Shown piece by piece: positions 1 through 6,586 of a stretch of 12,191 bases of DNA. The notes beneath the pieces are model-generated. The model was given only the letters and a program-made list of their open reading frames with translations, did not search any database and had not been told where the DNA came from. Where the stretch lies: the NCBI GenBank assembly GCA_035490315.1, contig DATHET010000162.1, forward strand, positions 1 to 12,191. The letters are read 5' to 3'. How positions within the stretch are numbered: position 1 is the first letter of the stretch; each line of letters opens with the position of its first letter. The position numbers and the translations under genes were made by a program. This stretch comes from JADJQU01 sp035490315. Lineage in GTDB: Bacteria > Planctomycetota > UBA1135 > GCA-002686595.

Positions 1-1446
1 GGGGACGGGGCTCCTCTGCGGAGCGACACCCGAGGAAACGCGACCTCGGTGCTCGCCGGCTCCGCCGCGGCCATGGTGGTCCGCGACCGGCGCCTGCGCC
101 GGCTCGGCGTGGGAACGGCGGTGAGCCGCGGGGTGCTCGCGGCGCGGGCCTCCATCCTCGATGCCCTCACCGAAACGCGAAGCCGCTTCGATCGCGGGCT
201 TCGGCGTGTGAGCGACGGCACGGGCCGCCGTCGCGGGGCGCGACTTGAAGGCGGGCGCCGAGCGAGTCGGAGCATGACGGCGCGGAGCCTGTTCCACCTC
301 GGAACGTTGATGGCCACCGCGCAGGGAACCGATTTTCGGCAATTCGCGCTTCAACAGCTTTTCGATGTCGCGCAACAGCGGCCGTTCCTCGGCATCGCAC
401 AAGGAAATCGCAATCCCGCTCGCCCCGGCGCGGCCCGTGCGGCCGATGCGGTGCACGTAGCTCTCGGGCACGTTCGGCAATTCGTAATTGACCACGTGGG
501 TGATGCCGTCGACGTCGATGCCGCGCGCGGCGATGTCGGTCGCGACGAGCACGCGGATGCGGCGCGCGCGGAAAGCTTCGAGCGTGCGCTCGCGAACGTT
601 CTGCGACTTGTTGCCGTGGATCGCCTCGGCGCGGATTCCGTCCTGACCCAGGCGCTTGGCGACCCGGTCAGCGCCGCGCTTGGTGCGCGTGAAGACCAGG
701 GCCGATTCGACCTTGGGATCGCTCAGGATCTCGGCCAGCACGCGCGATTTCGCGGCCTTGTCGACCATGTGCACGCTCTGCTCGGTCAGCTCGACCGTCG
801 AGGCGATCGGCGTGACCACCACCTCGACCGGATTGGAGAGGATCGTGGCGGCGAGCTTCGCGATCGGCGGGGGCATGGTCGCCGAGAAGAACAGGGTCTG
901 GCGCTTGCGCGGCACCACGGCGAGAACCTTGCGCACGTCGGGGATGAACCCGAGGTCGAGCATGTGGTCCGCTTCGTCGAGCACGAGGACTTCGACGCGG
1001 TCGAGCCGCAGATGTCCCTGGCCCATCAGGTCGACCAGGCGGCCGGGCGTGGCGACCAGGATGTCGACGCCGCGGCGCAGGGCGCTGACCTGCGGACCCT
1101 GGCCGACACCGCCATAGATGACGGTGCTGACAAGTGACAGCCCGGCGCCGTAGCGCCGGAAGCTTTCGCAGACTTGCGCCGCGAGCTCGCGCGTCGGCAC
1201 GAGGACCAGGGCGCGGACCGGCGGGTGCCCGGTTCCGCGCTGCGTCGTGGCAGCCAGTCGTTGCAGGATCGGCAGGGCGAAGGCCGCGGTCTTTCCGGTT
1301 CCAGTGCGCGCGCAGCCGAGCAGATCTCGACCTGCGAGCAGGTGCGGGATCGACTGGGCTTGGATCGGGGTGGGGGTGAAGTAGCCAGCATCGCGCACGG
1401 CTGCTTGCAGCGGCGCGATCAATTTCAATTCAGCGAACGAGTTCAT
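1..1446 (-). CDS. DEAD-box ATP-dependent RNA helicase, RhlE-like (3' end outside window)
   Basis: This is a cytoplasmic RNA helicase that uses ATP to unwind RNA duplexes, in the family that serves ribosome assembly and RNA turnover. 482 codons are visible with no stop before the left edge. All core motifs are present in order: the Q motif region (TPTPIQ, 24-29), motif I ARTGTGKT (46-53), PTREL (84-88), GG (112-113), TPGR (133-136), DEAD (157-160), SAT (188-190), ATDIAARGID (302-311) and HRIGRTGR (332-339). The core ends near residue 372. After it comes a low-complexity tail rich in Arg, His, Ala and Pro, as is usual in RhlE-type enzymes, where such tails bind RNA. The ATG at 1446 gives the standard MNSFAELKL opening for the family. 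No Shine-Dalgarno sequence is visible before it and a GC hairpin lies just upstream. The family assignment is secure; the exact subtype (RhlE rather than another DEAD-box protein) is inference. Confidence 0.95.
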   Translation of the reverse strand, partial: MNSFAELKLIAPLQAAVRDAGYFTPTPIQAQSIPHLLAGRDLLGCARTGTGKTAAFALPILQRLAATTQRGTGHPPVRALVLVPTRELAAQVCESFRRYGAGLSLVSTVIYGGVGQGPQVSALRRGVDILVATPGRLVDLMGQGHLRLDRVEVLVLDEADHMLDLGFIPDVRKVLAVVPRKRQTLFFSATMPPPIAKLAATILSNPVEVVVTPIASTVELTEQSVHMVDKAAKSRVLAEILSDPKVESALVFTRTKRGADRVAKRLGQDGIRAEAIHGNKSQNVRERTLEAFRARRIRVLVATDIAARGIDVDGITHVVNYELPNVPESYVHRIGRTGRAGASGIAISLCDAEERPLLRDIEKLLKRELPKIGSLRGGHQRSEVEQAPRRHAPTRSAPAFKSRPATAARAVAHTPKPAIEAASRFGEGIEDGGPRREHPAAHRRSHAEPAQAPVADHHGRGGAGEHRGRVSSGVAPQRSPVP

Positions 1447-1454
1447 TGCTAGGT

Positions 1455-1501
1455 GCCGCGCTCACGGGCGCGGCGAAACGAGAGGCGCGCTCATCGCGCG
1501 C
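1455..1501 (-). other. Two GC hairpins in the helicase leader
   Basis: Two perfect inverted repeats lie between the small upstream gene and the helicase ATG. One has 7-bp arms at 1455-1461 and 1468-1474 with a 6-base loop. The other has 6-bp arms at 1485-1490 and 1496-1501 with a 5-base loop. The first ends only 8 bases before the helicase start codon, where a ribosome binding site would normally sit, and no purine-rich site is visible there. Neither hairpin is followed by a T-run on either strand, so they do not look like classical intrinsic terminators. They could form a structured 5' leader of the helicase mRNA, or be chance in GC-rich sequence. Confidence 0.4.
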
Positions 1502-1573
1502 TGGAGACCCTGCTGCAGATGTGCAACATCAGGTCTGCCCTGACCGCCTGGCTTTTCTTGCAGGCAGCTCGAG

Positions 1574-1852
1574 CTAATTTGCGCCTGTCCCGCCGCTTTG
1601 TGTCGTTGCGGACGGGCCTTTGACGTCCCCGGTGGCATCTTCGGGGGCGACTTCGAGGGCGTCTTCGGGTTTGGCGGCTTCCCCAGGCTCTTCCTCTCCA
1701 CCGGCGTCCACCTTGGACACCGGATCGAGATCAGCGAAGTAATCAGCCTGGGACGGACCCGATGCTTCGAGTCCTTGAAGTTTTCGAGCCGCCTTTTCTT
1801 TGCGCAGTTCCTGCTTTTTGCGCTCGCGCTTGCGCTTTTCAAAGGATTCCAT
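1574..1852 (-). CDS. Small charged protein of unknown function
   Basis: This is a 92-residue protein whose function I do not recognise. Its first ~27 residues are almost all Lys, Arg, Glu and Gln (MESFEKRKRERKKQELRKEK), predicting a basic helix or coiled coil of a kind seen at the start of many small bacterial hypothetical proteins. The rest is acidic and low in complexity (EEEP, EDALEVAPED) and probably disordered. I chose the ATG at 1852 because a GGAGAGG ribosome binding site lies at 1860-1866, 7 bases upstream. The longer frame starting at 1909 adds 19 residues without such a site. It lies upstream of the helicase on the same strand, 127 bases away, so co-transcription is possible. The basic-then-acidic layout would fit a nucleic-acid or ribosome-associated partner, but that is only a guess. 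Confidence 0.65.
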   Translation of the reverse strand: MESFEKRKRERKKQELRKEKAARKLQGLEASGPSQADYFADLDPVSKVDAGGEEEPGEAAKPEDALEVAPEDATGDVKGPSATTQSGGTGAN

Positions 1853-2019
1853 CGGGGTTCCTCTCCGGGTTCGTCGGGACTTCTGACCCGACTTCAGGCC
1901 CAACGCCACGCTGAAGGTGGCACACGGGGGAGACCCCTGCTTTCCAACTCGGGGCCGTCGGCATTGACCCGGGATCCTAGCACGCAGCGGCCGTCGTGTC
2001 AGTTAACTTCGTCGACCCT
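1853..2019. promoter_or_regulatory. Divergent intergenic spacer, presumed promoters both ways
   Basis: These 167 bases separate the minus-strand small gene from the plus-strand peptidase gene, so promoters for both must lie here or in the flanking coding ends. A TTGACC at 1964-1969 resembles a -35 box for the peptidase, but no convincing -10 hexamer follows at the right distance. A 6-bp inverted repeat (1873-1878 with 1887-1892, 8-base loop) would fall in the leader of the small gene. I can assign no operator. Confidence 0.3.
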
Positions 2020-4260
2020 ATGAAGGAACTCGTCCTGGCGGTGGCATGGGCAGTGCTTTTGGGTGCCTGCAATTCCGAAGGCAAAGCCAAACAGGATCGA
2101 CAGGCGGCGCCCGCGGCCTCGAGCGAGAGCGCGGCAGCAGCACTGACGCTCGACAAGCTCTTCGAGCTGAGTGGGAGCCTGAAGCTCCCAGCGGAGGCCT
2201 TCGGCGGTTGGACGGGAAGCGGGCACGAGCACTTCGCCTCGCAGGGAAGCGGCGACGCCACTCAATTGATGGTCGTCGACGCAGCGAGCGGAAAGTTCCG
2301 TCCCTTCCACGATGCGGCGCGCATGGAATCAGCCCTCGCCTCGGTTCCTGGAGTCGATGCCGCGACGGCGAAGTCGCTGGCGCACCGCGCGAATTATGAA
2401 TTCTCGAAGAACGGTCAGTCGGCGTTGTTCAACTCGAATCACGACCTGATCGTCTATCACTTCGATTCGTCGCGAGTGGTGAGGCTCACCGAGGACGCCG
2501 CGGAGGAAGTCGGCGAGGTCCTCTCGCCGGACGGTCAATGGGTTTCGTTCGTGCGCGACTCGAATCTGTTCGTCGTCAGCTCGAACGGCGGCGAGGTCCG
2601 GCAATTGACCAGCGAGGGCGACGAGACCCATTTGTTCGGGCGGCTGGACTGGGTCTATCAGGAAGAGGTTTACGGCCGCGGGAATTTCCAGGCCCATTGG
2701 TGGTCGCCGGATTCCTCGCGGATCGCGTTCCTCGCGCTGGACGAGAGCGACGTGCCCGAATACACGATCGCCGACACGCGCGAGCGACATCCCAAGCTCG
2801 AGGTGTGGCGCTACCCGAAAGCGGGCGATTCCAATCCCACGGCGCGCCTCGGCGTGGTGGACGCGGCGGGCGGCAACCTGACCTGGTTCGATCTCGCGGA
2901 CTATCCGACGAATCTCCTGATCGTGCGCGTCGGTTGGACGCCGGACTCGAAGAGCGTCGTTGCACAGCTGCAGGACCGCCGCCAGACCTGGCTCGATCTC
3001 TGTCTCGGCGATCCGGCGAGCGGCAAGCTGCGCCGGCTGTTCCGCGATTCCACGCCAGCCTGGATCATGCCGATCGACGAGCCGTGCTGGCTCGAGGGCA
3101 GCGATCAATTCCTCTGGTTGTCCGAGCGCGACGGTTACCAGCACCTTTATCTGTATGGCGCGGACGGCGCGCTCGTGCGCCAGGTCACGAAAGGCCCTTG
3201 GGAAGTGGATTTCCTCCGCCGCGTCGACGCGAAGAAACGCGTTGCCTGGGTCGGCGCCGATCGCGAGGACGTCAAGGGCAATCAATTGTTCGAAATCCAG
3301 ATCGACGGCGGCGAGCCGAAGCTCTTGACGCGCGAAGCGGGGACTCACGACGTCGCGGTGTCACCCGACGGTGCCTACTTCGTCGATTCCTTCTCGTCGC
3401 ACGCTTCCGCGCCCGTGCAGACCATGCACGAGATCGCGGGCAAGCAGCTGCGGGAGCTCGCGCGAGTCGACGGCGCGCCTTTCGCCGCCACGGGGATCGT
3501 CGCGCCGGAATTCCACAAGCCGAAGGCGCGCGACGGATTCGAGCTGGAAGGCATGCTCTACAAGCCGGCGAGCTTCGATCCCTCACGCAAATACGCGTTG
3601 ATGTGCTTCACCTACTCGGGTCCCAACGCTCCGCAGGTTCGCGACACCTTCTACACCTTCAACGGTTTGTTCAACCAGTTGCTGGTGCAGCAAGGTTGCC
3701 TGGTGTGGGTGTGCGACAACCGTTCCGCATCGGGCAAGGGACTGGCTTCCGCGGCGAATTGCTACAAGCGCTTCGGCGCCGAGGAGCTCGCCGATCTCGA
3801 GGACGGCATCGACTACCTCGCGAAGCAAGGCTTCGTCGATCCCGCGCGGATCGGCATCTGGGGTTGGAGCTTCGGCGGGTACATGAGCGCCTTCGCCCTG
3901 ACCCATTCCTCGCGCTTCAAGCTCGGGATCGCGGGCGCGCCGGTCACCGACTGGCGCCTCTACGATTCGATCTACACCGAGCGCTACATGGGCCTGCCGT
4001 CCGAGAACGAGGCGGGCTACGACGCGGGCTCGGTGGTCGCGGCGGCGAAGAATCTGCACGGCCGGCTGCTCGTGATCTGCGGCGAGATCGACGAGAATGT
4101 CCACGCGCAGAATTCGTTGCAGCTCGCAGCAGCGCTGCAAAAGGCCGGCAAGCCCTTCGAGTTCATGGTCTATCCCGGCAATCGCCACGGCATCGTCGAT
4201 CCCGATCAGCGCAGACACCTCTATGCGATGATGGCGGACTACGTGAAGAAGAATCTGTGA
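2020..4260 (+). CDS. Dipeptidyl-peptidase IV-type serine peptidase (S9B), lipoprotein
   Basis: This exopeptidase of the prolyl oligopeptidase clan removes dipeptides, classically X-Pro or X-Ala, from peptide N-termini, presumably to scavenge peptides outside the cytoplasm. It has 746 residues, the usual family size. A short hydrophobic leader ends in a lipobox, LLGAC, with Cys17 as lipidation site. Residues ~50-500 form the DPPIV beta-propeller. They contain the Glu-Glu pair in WVYQEEVYGR (E215, E216), which in the family binds the substrate amino terminus. The C-terminal alpha/beta hydrolase has the full triad: Ser617 in GWSFGGY, Asp691 in GEIDENVH and His723 in NRHG. I prefer the ATG at 2020 over the in-frame GTG at 1996 because it places the signal sequence at the very N-terminus; neither has a clear ribosome binding site. 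The ThuA-DUF1080 gene follows after 107 bases on the same strand. No residue known to be needed is missing, so the enzyme should be active. Confidence 0.95.
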   Translation: MKELVLAVAWAVLLGACNSEGKAKQDRQAAPAASSESAAAALTLDKLFELSGSLKLPAEAFGGWTGSGHEHFASQGSGDATQLMVVDAASGKFRPFHDAARMESALASVPGVDAATAKSLAHRANYEFSKNGQSALFNSNHDLIVYHFDSSRVVRLTEDAAEEVGEVLSPDGQWVSFVRDSNLFVVSSNGGEVRQLTSEGDETHLFGRLDWVYQEEVYGRGNFQAHWWSPDSSRIAFLALDESDVPEYTIADTRERHPKLEVWRYPKAGDSNPTARLGVVDAAGGNLTWFDLADYPTNLLIVRVGWTPDSKSVVAQLQDRRQTWLDLCLGDPASGKLRRLFRDSTPAWIMPIDEPCWLEGSDQFLWLSERDGYQHLYLYGADGALVRQVTKGPWEVDFLRRVDAKKRVAWVGADREDVKGNQLFEIQIDGGEPKLLTREAGTHDVAVSPDGAYFVDSFSSHASAPVQTMHEIAGKQLRELARVDGAPFAATGIVAPEFHKPKARDGFELEGMLYKPASFDPSRKYALMCFTYSGPNAPQVRDTFYTFNGLFNQLLVQQGCLVWVCDNRSASGKGLASAANCYKRFGAEELADLEDGIDYLAKQGFVDPARIGIWGWSFGGYMSAFALTHSSRFKLGIAGAPVTDWRLYDSIYTERYMGLPSENEAGYDAGSVVAAAKNLHGRLLVICGEIDENVHAQNSLQLAAALQKAGKPFEFMVYPGNRHGIVDPDQRRHLYAMMADYVKKNL

Positions 4261-4355
4261 CGAAGAGACACGCTGGAATCCTCTCCTGGAACGACTTCGT
4301 CCCGCCACGCTCGCGAGAGCGCACCCCGAATCCGAATCATGGCGACACATTGCGC

Positions 4356-4359
4356 GGAG
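4356..4359 (+). promoter_or_regulatory. Ribosome binding site deciding the ThuA-DUF1080 start
   Basis: GGAG lies 8 bases before the ATG at 4368. The frame is open far upstream across the peptidase gene, so this site and the signal peptide that follows are what fix the start. Confidence 0.6.
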
Positions 4360-4367
4360 CTGACCTC

Positions 4368-5807
4368 ATGATGTTTTTCCTCTACCTGCTCGCCTCGCTG
4401 ACTTTCCTGCCGCAAGGCGAACAACTGCTAGCGGCGAGCGCCTTGGACCCGAGCCCCGCAGCGCTCCAGGACCCTGGAGAAAAACCGGCCCCGCCGCCGC
4501 CCGCAAAGCCCGCAATCCGCCCGAAAGTCCTTTTCCTCACGCACTCGGCGGGTTTCGTCCACGACGTGGTGAAGCGCGCGAGCGAAAAAGAGCTCTCGCT
4601 CGCCGAGCGCGAATTCGTGGCGCTGGCCAAGGACGATTTCGAGATCCTGCCGACGCAGGACTGCGCCGAGCTGAACCCGGCGACCTTGAGCAAAGTCGCC
4701 GCGGTCGCCTTCTACACGACCGGCGAGCTGCCGATCCCGAAGGAGAATCGCGAGGCGCTCATGGAGTGGATGCTCCACGGCGGCGCCTTCGTCGGGATCC
4801 ACTGCGCTTCGGACACTTTCTACGAGTACGCGCCCTACCAGCGCATGGTCGGCGGCGTGTTCAACGGCCATCCCTGGCACCAGGAGATCCGCGTCGACGT
4901 GCTCGACGGCGCGCACCCGGCGGTGGCGTCACTCGAGCGCGGGTTCCTGATCACCGACGAGATCTACCAGTTCAAGGATCAGGATCCCGAGCCCCTGCGC
5001 ATGCTCTTGCGAATCGAGCCCAGCAGCGTCGACCTCTCCAAGGGCGCGCGCGCCGACGGCAATTATGCGCTCGCCTGGTGTCGCGAGTGGGGCGAGGGCC
5101 GGGTGTTCTACACCGCGCTCGGACACCGGCCGGAAGTGTGGGCGGATCCGCGCTTCCGTGCTCACCTGCTCGGCGGACTGACCTGGGCCGTGGGCCGCGC
5201 GGACTGGATTCCCGCGTCGCCGTCGCGCTCGGTGGTCCTCAGCGGAGGCATGTACGGCGTTCGAGCCTGGCAGAAGCGCGACGGCAGCGATGCCGCCTGG
5301 CTCAGCGACGACGATGGGGTGATCGAGTCTCCTCCGGGTGCCGGGGACATCATGACCCACAACGATTTCTCCGACGCGCGGATCCACCTCGAGTTCTCGG
5401 TTCCGAACGATCCGGGCGAAGGCGAAGCGCGCGGCAACAGCGGCGTCTACCTGATGGGCCGCTACGAAGTGCAGGTGCTCGATTCCTTCGGCAAGGTCCC
5501 CGGAACCGGCGATTGCGCCGCGATCTACGGCCAGAGCGCGCCGAGCGTCAACGCCTGCAAGCCCGCTCTGGCATGGCAGAGCTTCGACATCCGTCTGCGC
5601 GCTCCGCGCATCGACAAGGACGGCAAGAAGACCGAGAACGCGCGCGTCAGCGTCTGGCACAACGGCGTGCTCGTGCAAGACAACTACGAACTGAAGGGCG
5701 TCACTCCAGGCGGCATCTCCGACAAGGAAGCCGCCGCCGGTCCTCTCCTGTTGCAGGAACACGGTCACGCCGTGCGCTACCGCAACATCTGGGTCCTCGC
5801 GCAGTAA
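4368..5807 (+). CDS. Secreted ThuA-DUF1080 (3-keto-disaccharide hydrolase-type) fusion
   Basis: This 479-residue exported protein joins two domains. Residues 1-~24 are a hydrophobic signal peptide (MMFFLYLLASLTF), followed by a Pro/Ala-rich linker. Residues ~51-275 are a ThuA domain, a class I glutamine-amidotransferase-like fold linked to trehalose and other sugar use. Landmarks are KVLFLTHSAGFVHD, GAFVGIHCASDTFYEY, FNGHPWHQ and YTALGHRPEVW. Residues ~285-479 are DUF1080 (Pfam name 3-keto-disaccharide hydrolase), a concanavalin-like beta-sandwich. Landmarks are ARGNSGVYLMGRYEVQVLDS, the WQSFDIRLRAPR strand and the closing QEHGHAVRYRNIW. The fusion is familiar in Planctomycetota and Verrucomicrobiota. 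Its likely role is hydrolysis of oxidised (3-keto) glycosides outside the cytoplasm, but the substrate cannot be read from sequence. There is no lipobox. It follows the peptidase by 107 bases, so co-transcription is plausible, and its stop lies 9 bases before the large inverted repeat. Confidence 0.9.
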   Translation: MMFFLYLLASLTFLPQGEQLLAASALDPSPAALQDPGEKPAPPPPAKPAIRPKVLFLTHSAGFVHDVVKRASEKELSLAEREFVALAKDDFEILPTQDCAELNPATLSKVAAVAFYTTGELPIPKENREALMEWMLHGGAFVGIHCASDTFYEYAPYQRMVGGVFNGHPWHQEIRVDVLDGAHPAVASLERGFLITDEIYQFKDQDPEPLRMLLRIEPSSVDLSKGARADGNYALAWCREWGEGRVFYTALGHRPEVWADPRFRAHLLGGLTWAVGRADWIPASPSRSVVLSGGMYGVRAWQKRDGSDAAWLSDDDGVIESPPGAGDIMTHNDFSDARIHLEFSVPNDPGEGEARGNSGVYLMGRYEVQVLDSFGKVPGTGDCAAIYGQSAPSVNACKPALAWQSFDIRLRAPRIDKDGKKTENARVSVWHNGVLVQDNYELKGVTPGGISDKEAAAGPLLLQEHGHAVRYRNIWVLAQ

Positions 5808-5816
5808 GCGAGTGTT

Positions 5817-5914
5817 GTCGGTACGGAGCCAGGCTCGATCACGACACCCCTCGGTCTGCCGCGCATCGCGCGGCAGACCGAGGCGTGTCGTGATCGAGCC
5901 TGGCTCGTACCGAC
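5817..5914. repeat. 98-base near-perfect inverted repeat between convergent genes
   Basis: The left arm (5817-5864, 48 bases) and right arm (5868-5914, 47 bases) are reverse complements around a 3-base loop (atc). By hand alignment there are 46 pairs, one C-C mismatch (5848 with 5884) and one bulged G (5825 or 5826). Each arm carries a smaller palindrome, GAGCC-N-GGCTC (5826-5836 and 5897-5906 with centre 5901). The repeat almost fills the gap between the stop of the plus-strand fusion (5807) and the stop of the minus-strand membrane protein (ends at 5927). It could work as a bidirectional terminator or RNA 3'-end protector, although no T-run follows either arm. It could also be a dispersed palindromic element (REP- or MITE-like). 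There is no open reading frame inside it. Confidence 0.9.
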
Positions 5915-5926
5915 GCAGCGACATCG

Positions 5927-6586
5927 CTAGCGAAACAGATCCGTGACGATCCAGTTCCCGACTCTGTATTCGATGTCGCGCCCGGGGCGGATCGCGGAAG
6001 CGGGATCATAGTCGAGTGAGAGGAAGTCCATCAGCGCGTGGAATCCTGGTCGGTTCGACGGATCCATCGCGGAGGAAAAAACCTGCTCGCTGCAGTCGAG
6101 GTCAGAGACAGGCAAGGGCCGCAGGAATTCGGGCACGAGCTGCTCCAGCTCCGAGGGCGCGTTTCCATAGCGAAGCTCGAAGGCGTCGATCGCGTCGACC
6201 GTTTCCTGCGCCCGGGCGACAAGGCTCTCGACGACACGCTGGCGCTCATGCTCGACATACGCCGAACCACAAAAGACGCAGACCAGATGGATCGCCAGCG
6301 CGATCAGGAAAACCCGCGGTCCCGGCTTGATCCCGAGCACCGCCGTCGCGGCCGTAGCCATGACCAGTGCCGGAACCACCCAGAGGTTGAATGGAAGCAG
6401 CAGCTCGCCGATGTCCTCGGTCGCGAAGGTGCCGTGCCGATAGATCCCGATCGCGCGTTCACTGATCCGCGCGACCATCACGGCGCTGAAGACGCCGGTC
6501 GCGATCCAGATCGCCCAGGCGATCAGCTTCGAGCGAGAGAGTGCTCCGCGCTCGACCTCAAGGGCACACGACATATTCCAAGCCAT
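5927..6586 (-). CDS. Three-helix membrane protein with a pseudopilin-like outer segment
   Basis: I cannot name this 219-residue protein. It has three strongly hydrophobic segments at ~20-39, ~62-86 and ~91-111, then a soluble C-terminal part of about 108 residues. That part begins with an amphipathic helix and the stretch ELRYGNAPSELEQLVPEFL (137-155), followed by RPLP. This resembles the region after the membrane helix in GspG-like pseudopilins and related planctomycete proteins, where a helix leads into a Tyr-Pro-Leu-Leu pattern. The prepilin cleavage motif itself is absent, so it is not a pilin. The ATG at 6586 overlaps the end of the upstream gene by 29 bases in another frame; a second in-frame ATG at 6574 would overlap by 17. 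No ribosome binding site is visible, so translation is probably coupled to the upstream gene. Its stop lies 12 bases from the inverted repeat. Confidence 0.75.
   Translation of the reverse strand: MAWNMSCALEVERGALSRSKLIAWAIWIATGVFSAVMVARISERAIGIYRHGTFATEDIGELLLPFNLWVVPALVMATAATAVLGIKPGPRVFLIALAIHLVCVFCGSAYVEHERQRVVESLVARAQETVDAIDAFELRYGNAPSELEQLVPEFLRPLPVSDLDCSEQVFSSAMDPSNRPGFHALMDFLSLDYDPASAIRPGRDIEYRVGNWIVTDLFR

Noticed and set aside
49..1137. A 362-codon plus-strand open frame at the left edge
   Set aside because: The minus strand over the same bases encodes every DEAD-box helicase motif; the plus frame is an Arg/Asp-rich shadow.
1462..1842. A 126-codon minus-strand frame overlapping the small charged protein
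   Set aside because: It lacks a good ribosome site and its product (Pro/Lys/Ser mix) has no recognisable pattern, unlike the overlapping frame from 1852.
2538..4367. An upstream extension of the ThuA frame running in the open across the peptidase gene, suggesting a huge fusion
   Set aside because: The extension is Arg-rich and lacks domains. The peptidase frame over the same bases has an intact catalytic triad, and a ribosome site plus signal peptide mark the ThuA-DUF1080 start at 4368.
5817..5914. CRISPR repeat, tRNA or retron RNA as an explanation of the inverted repeat
   Set aside because: There is a single palindrome with no direct repeats or spacers, no cloverleaf, and no reverse transcriptase gene nearby.
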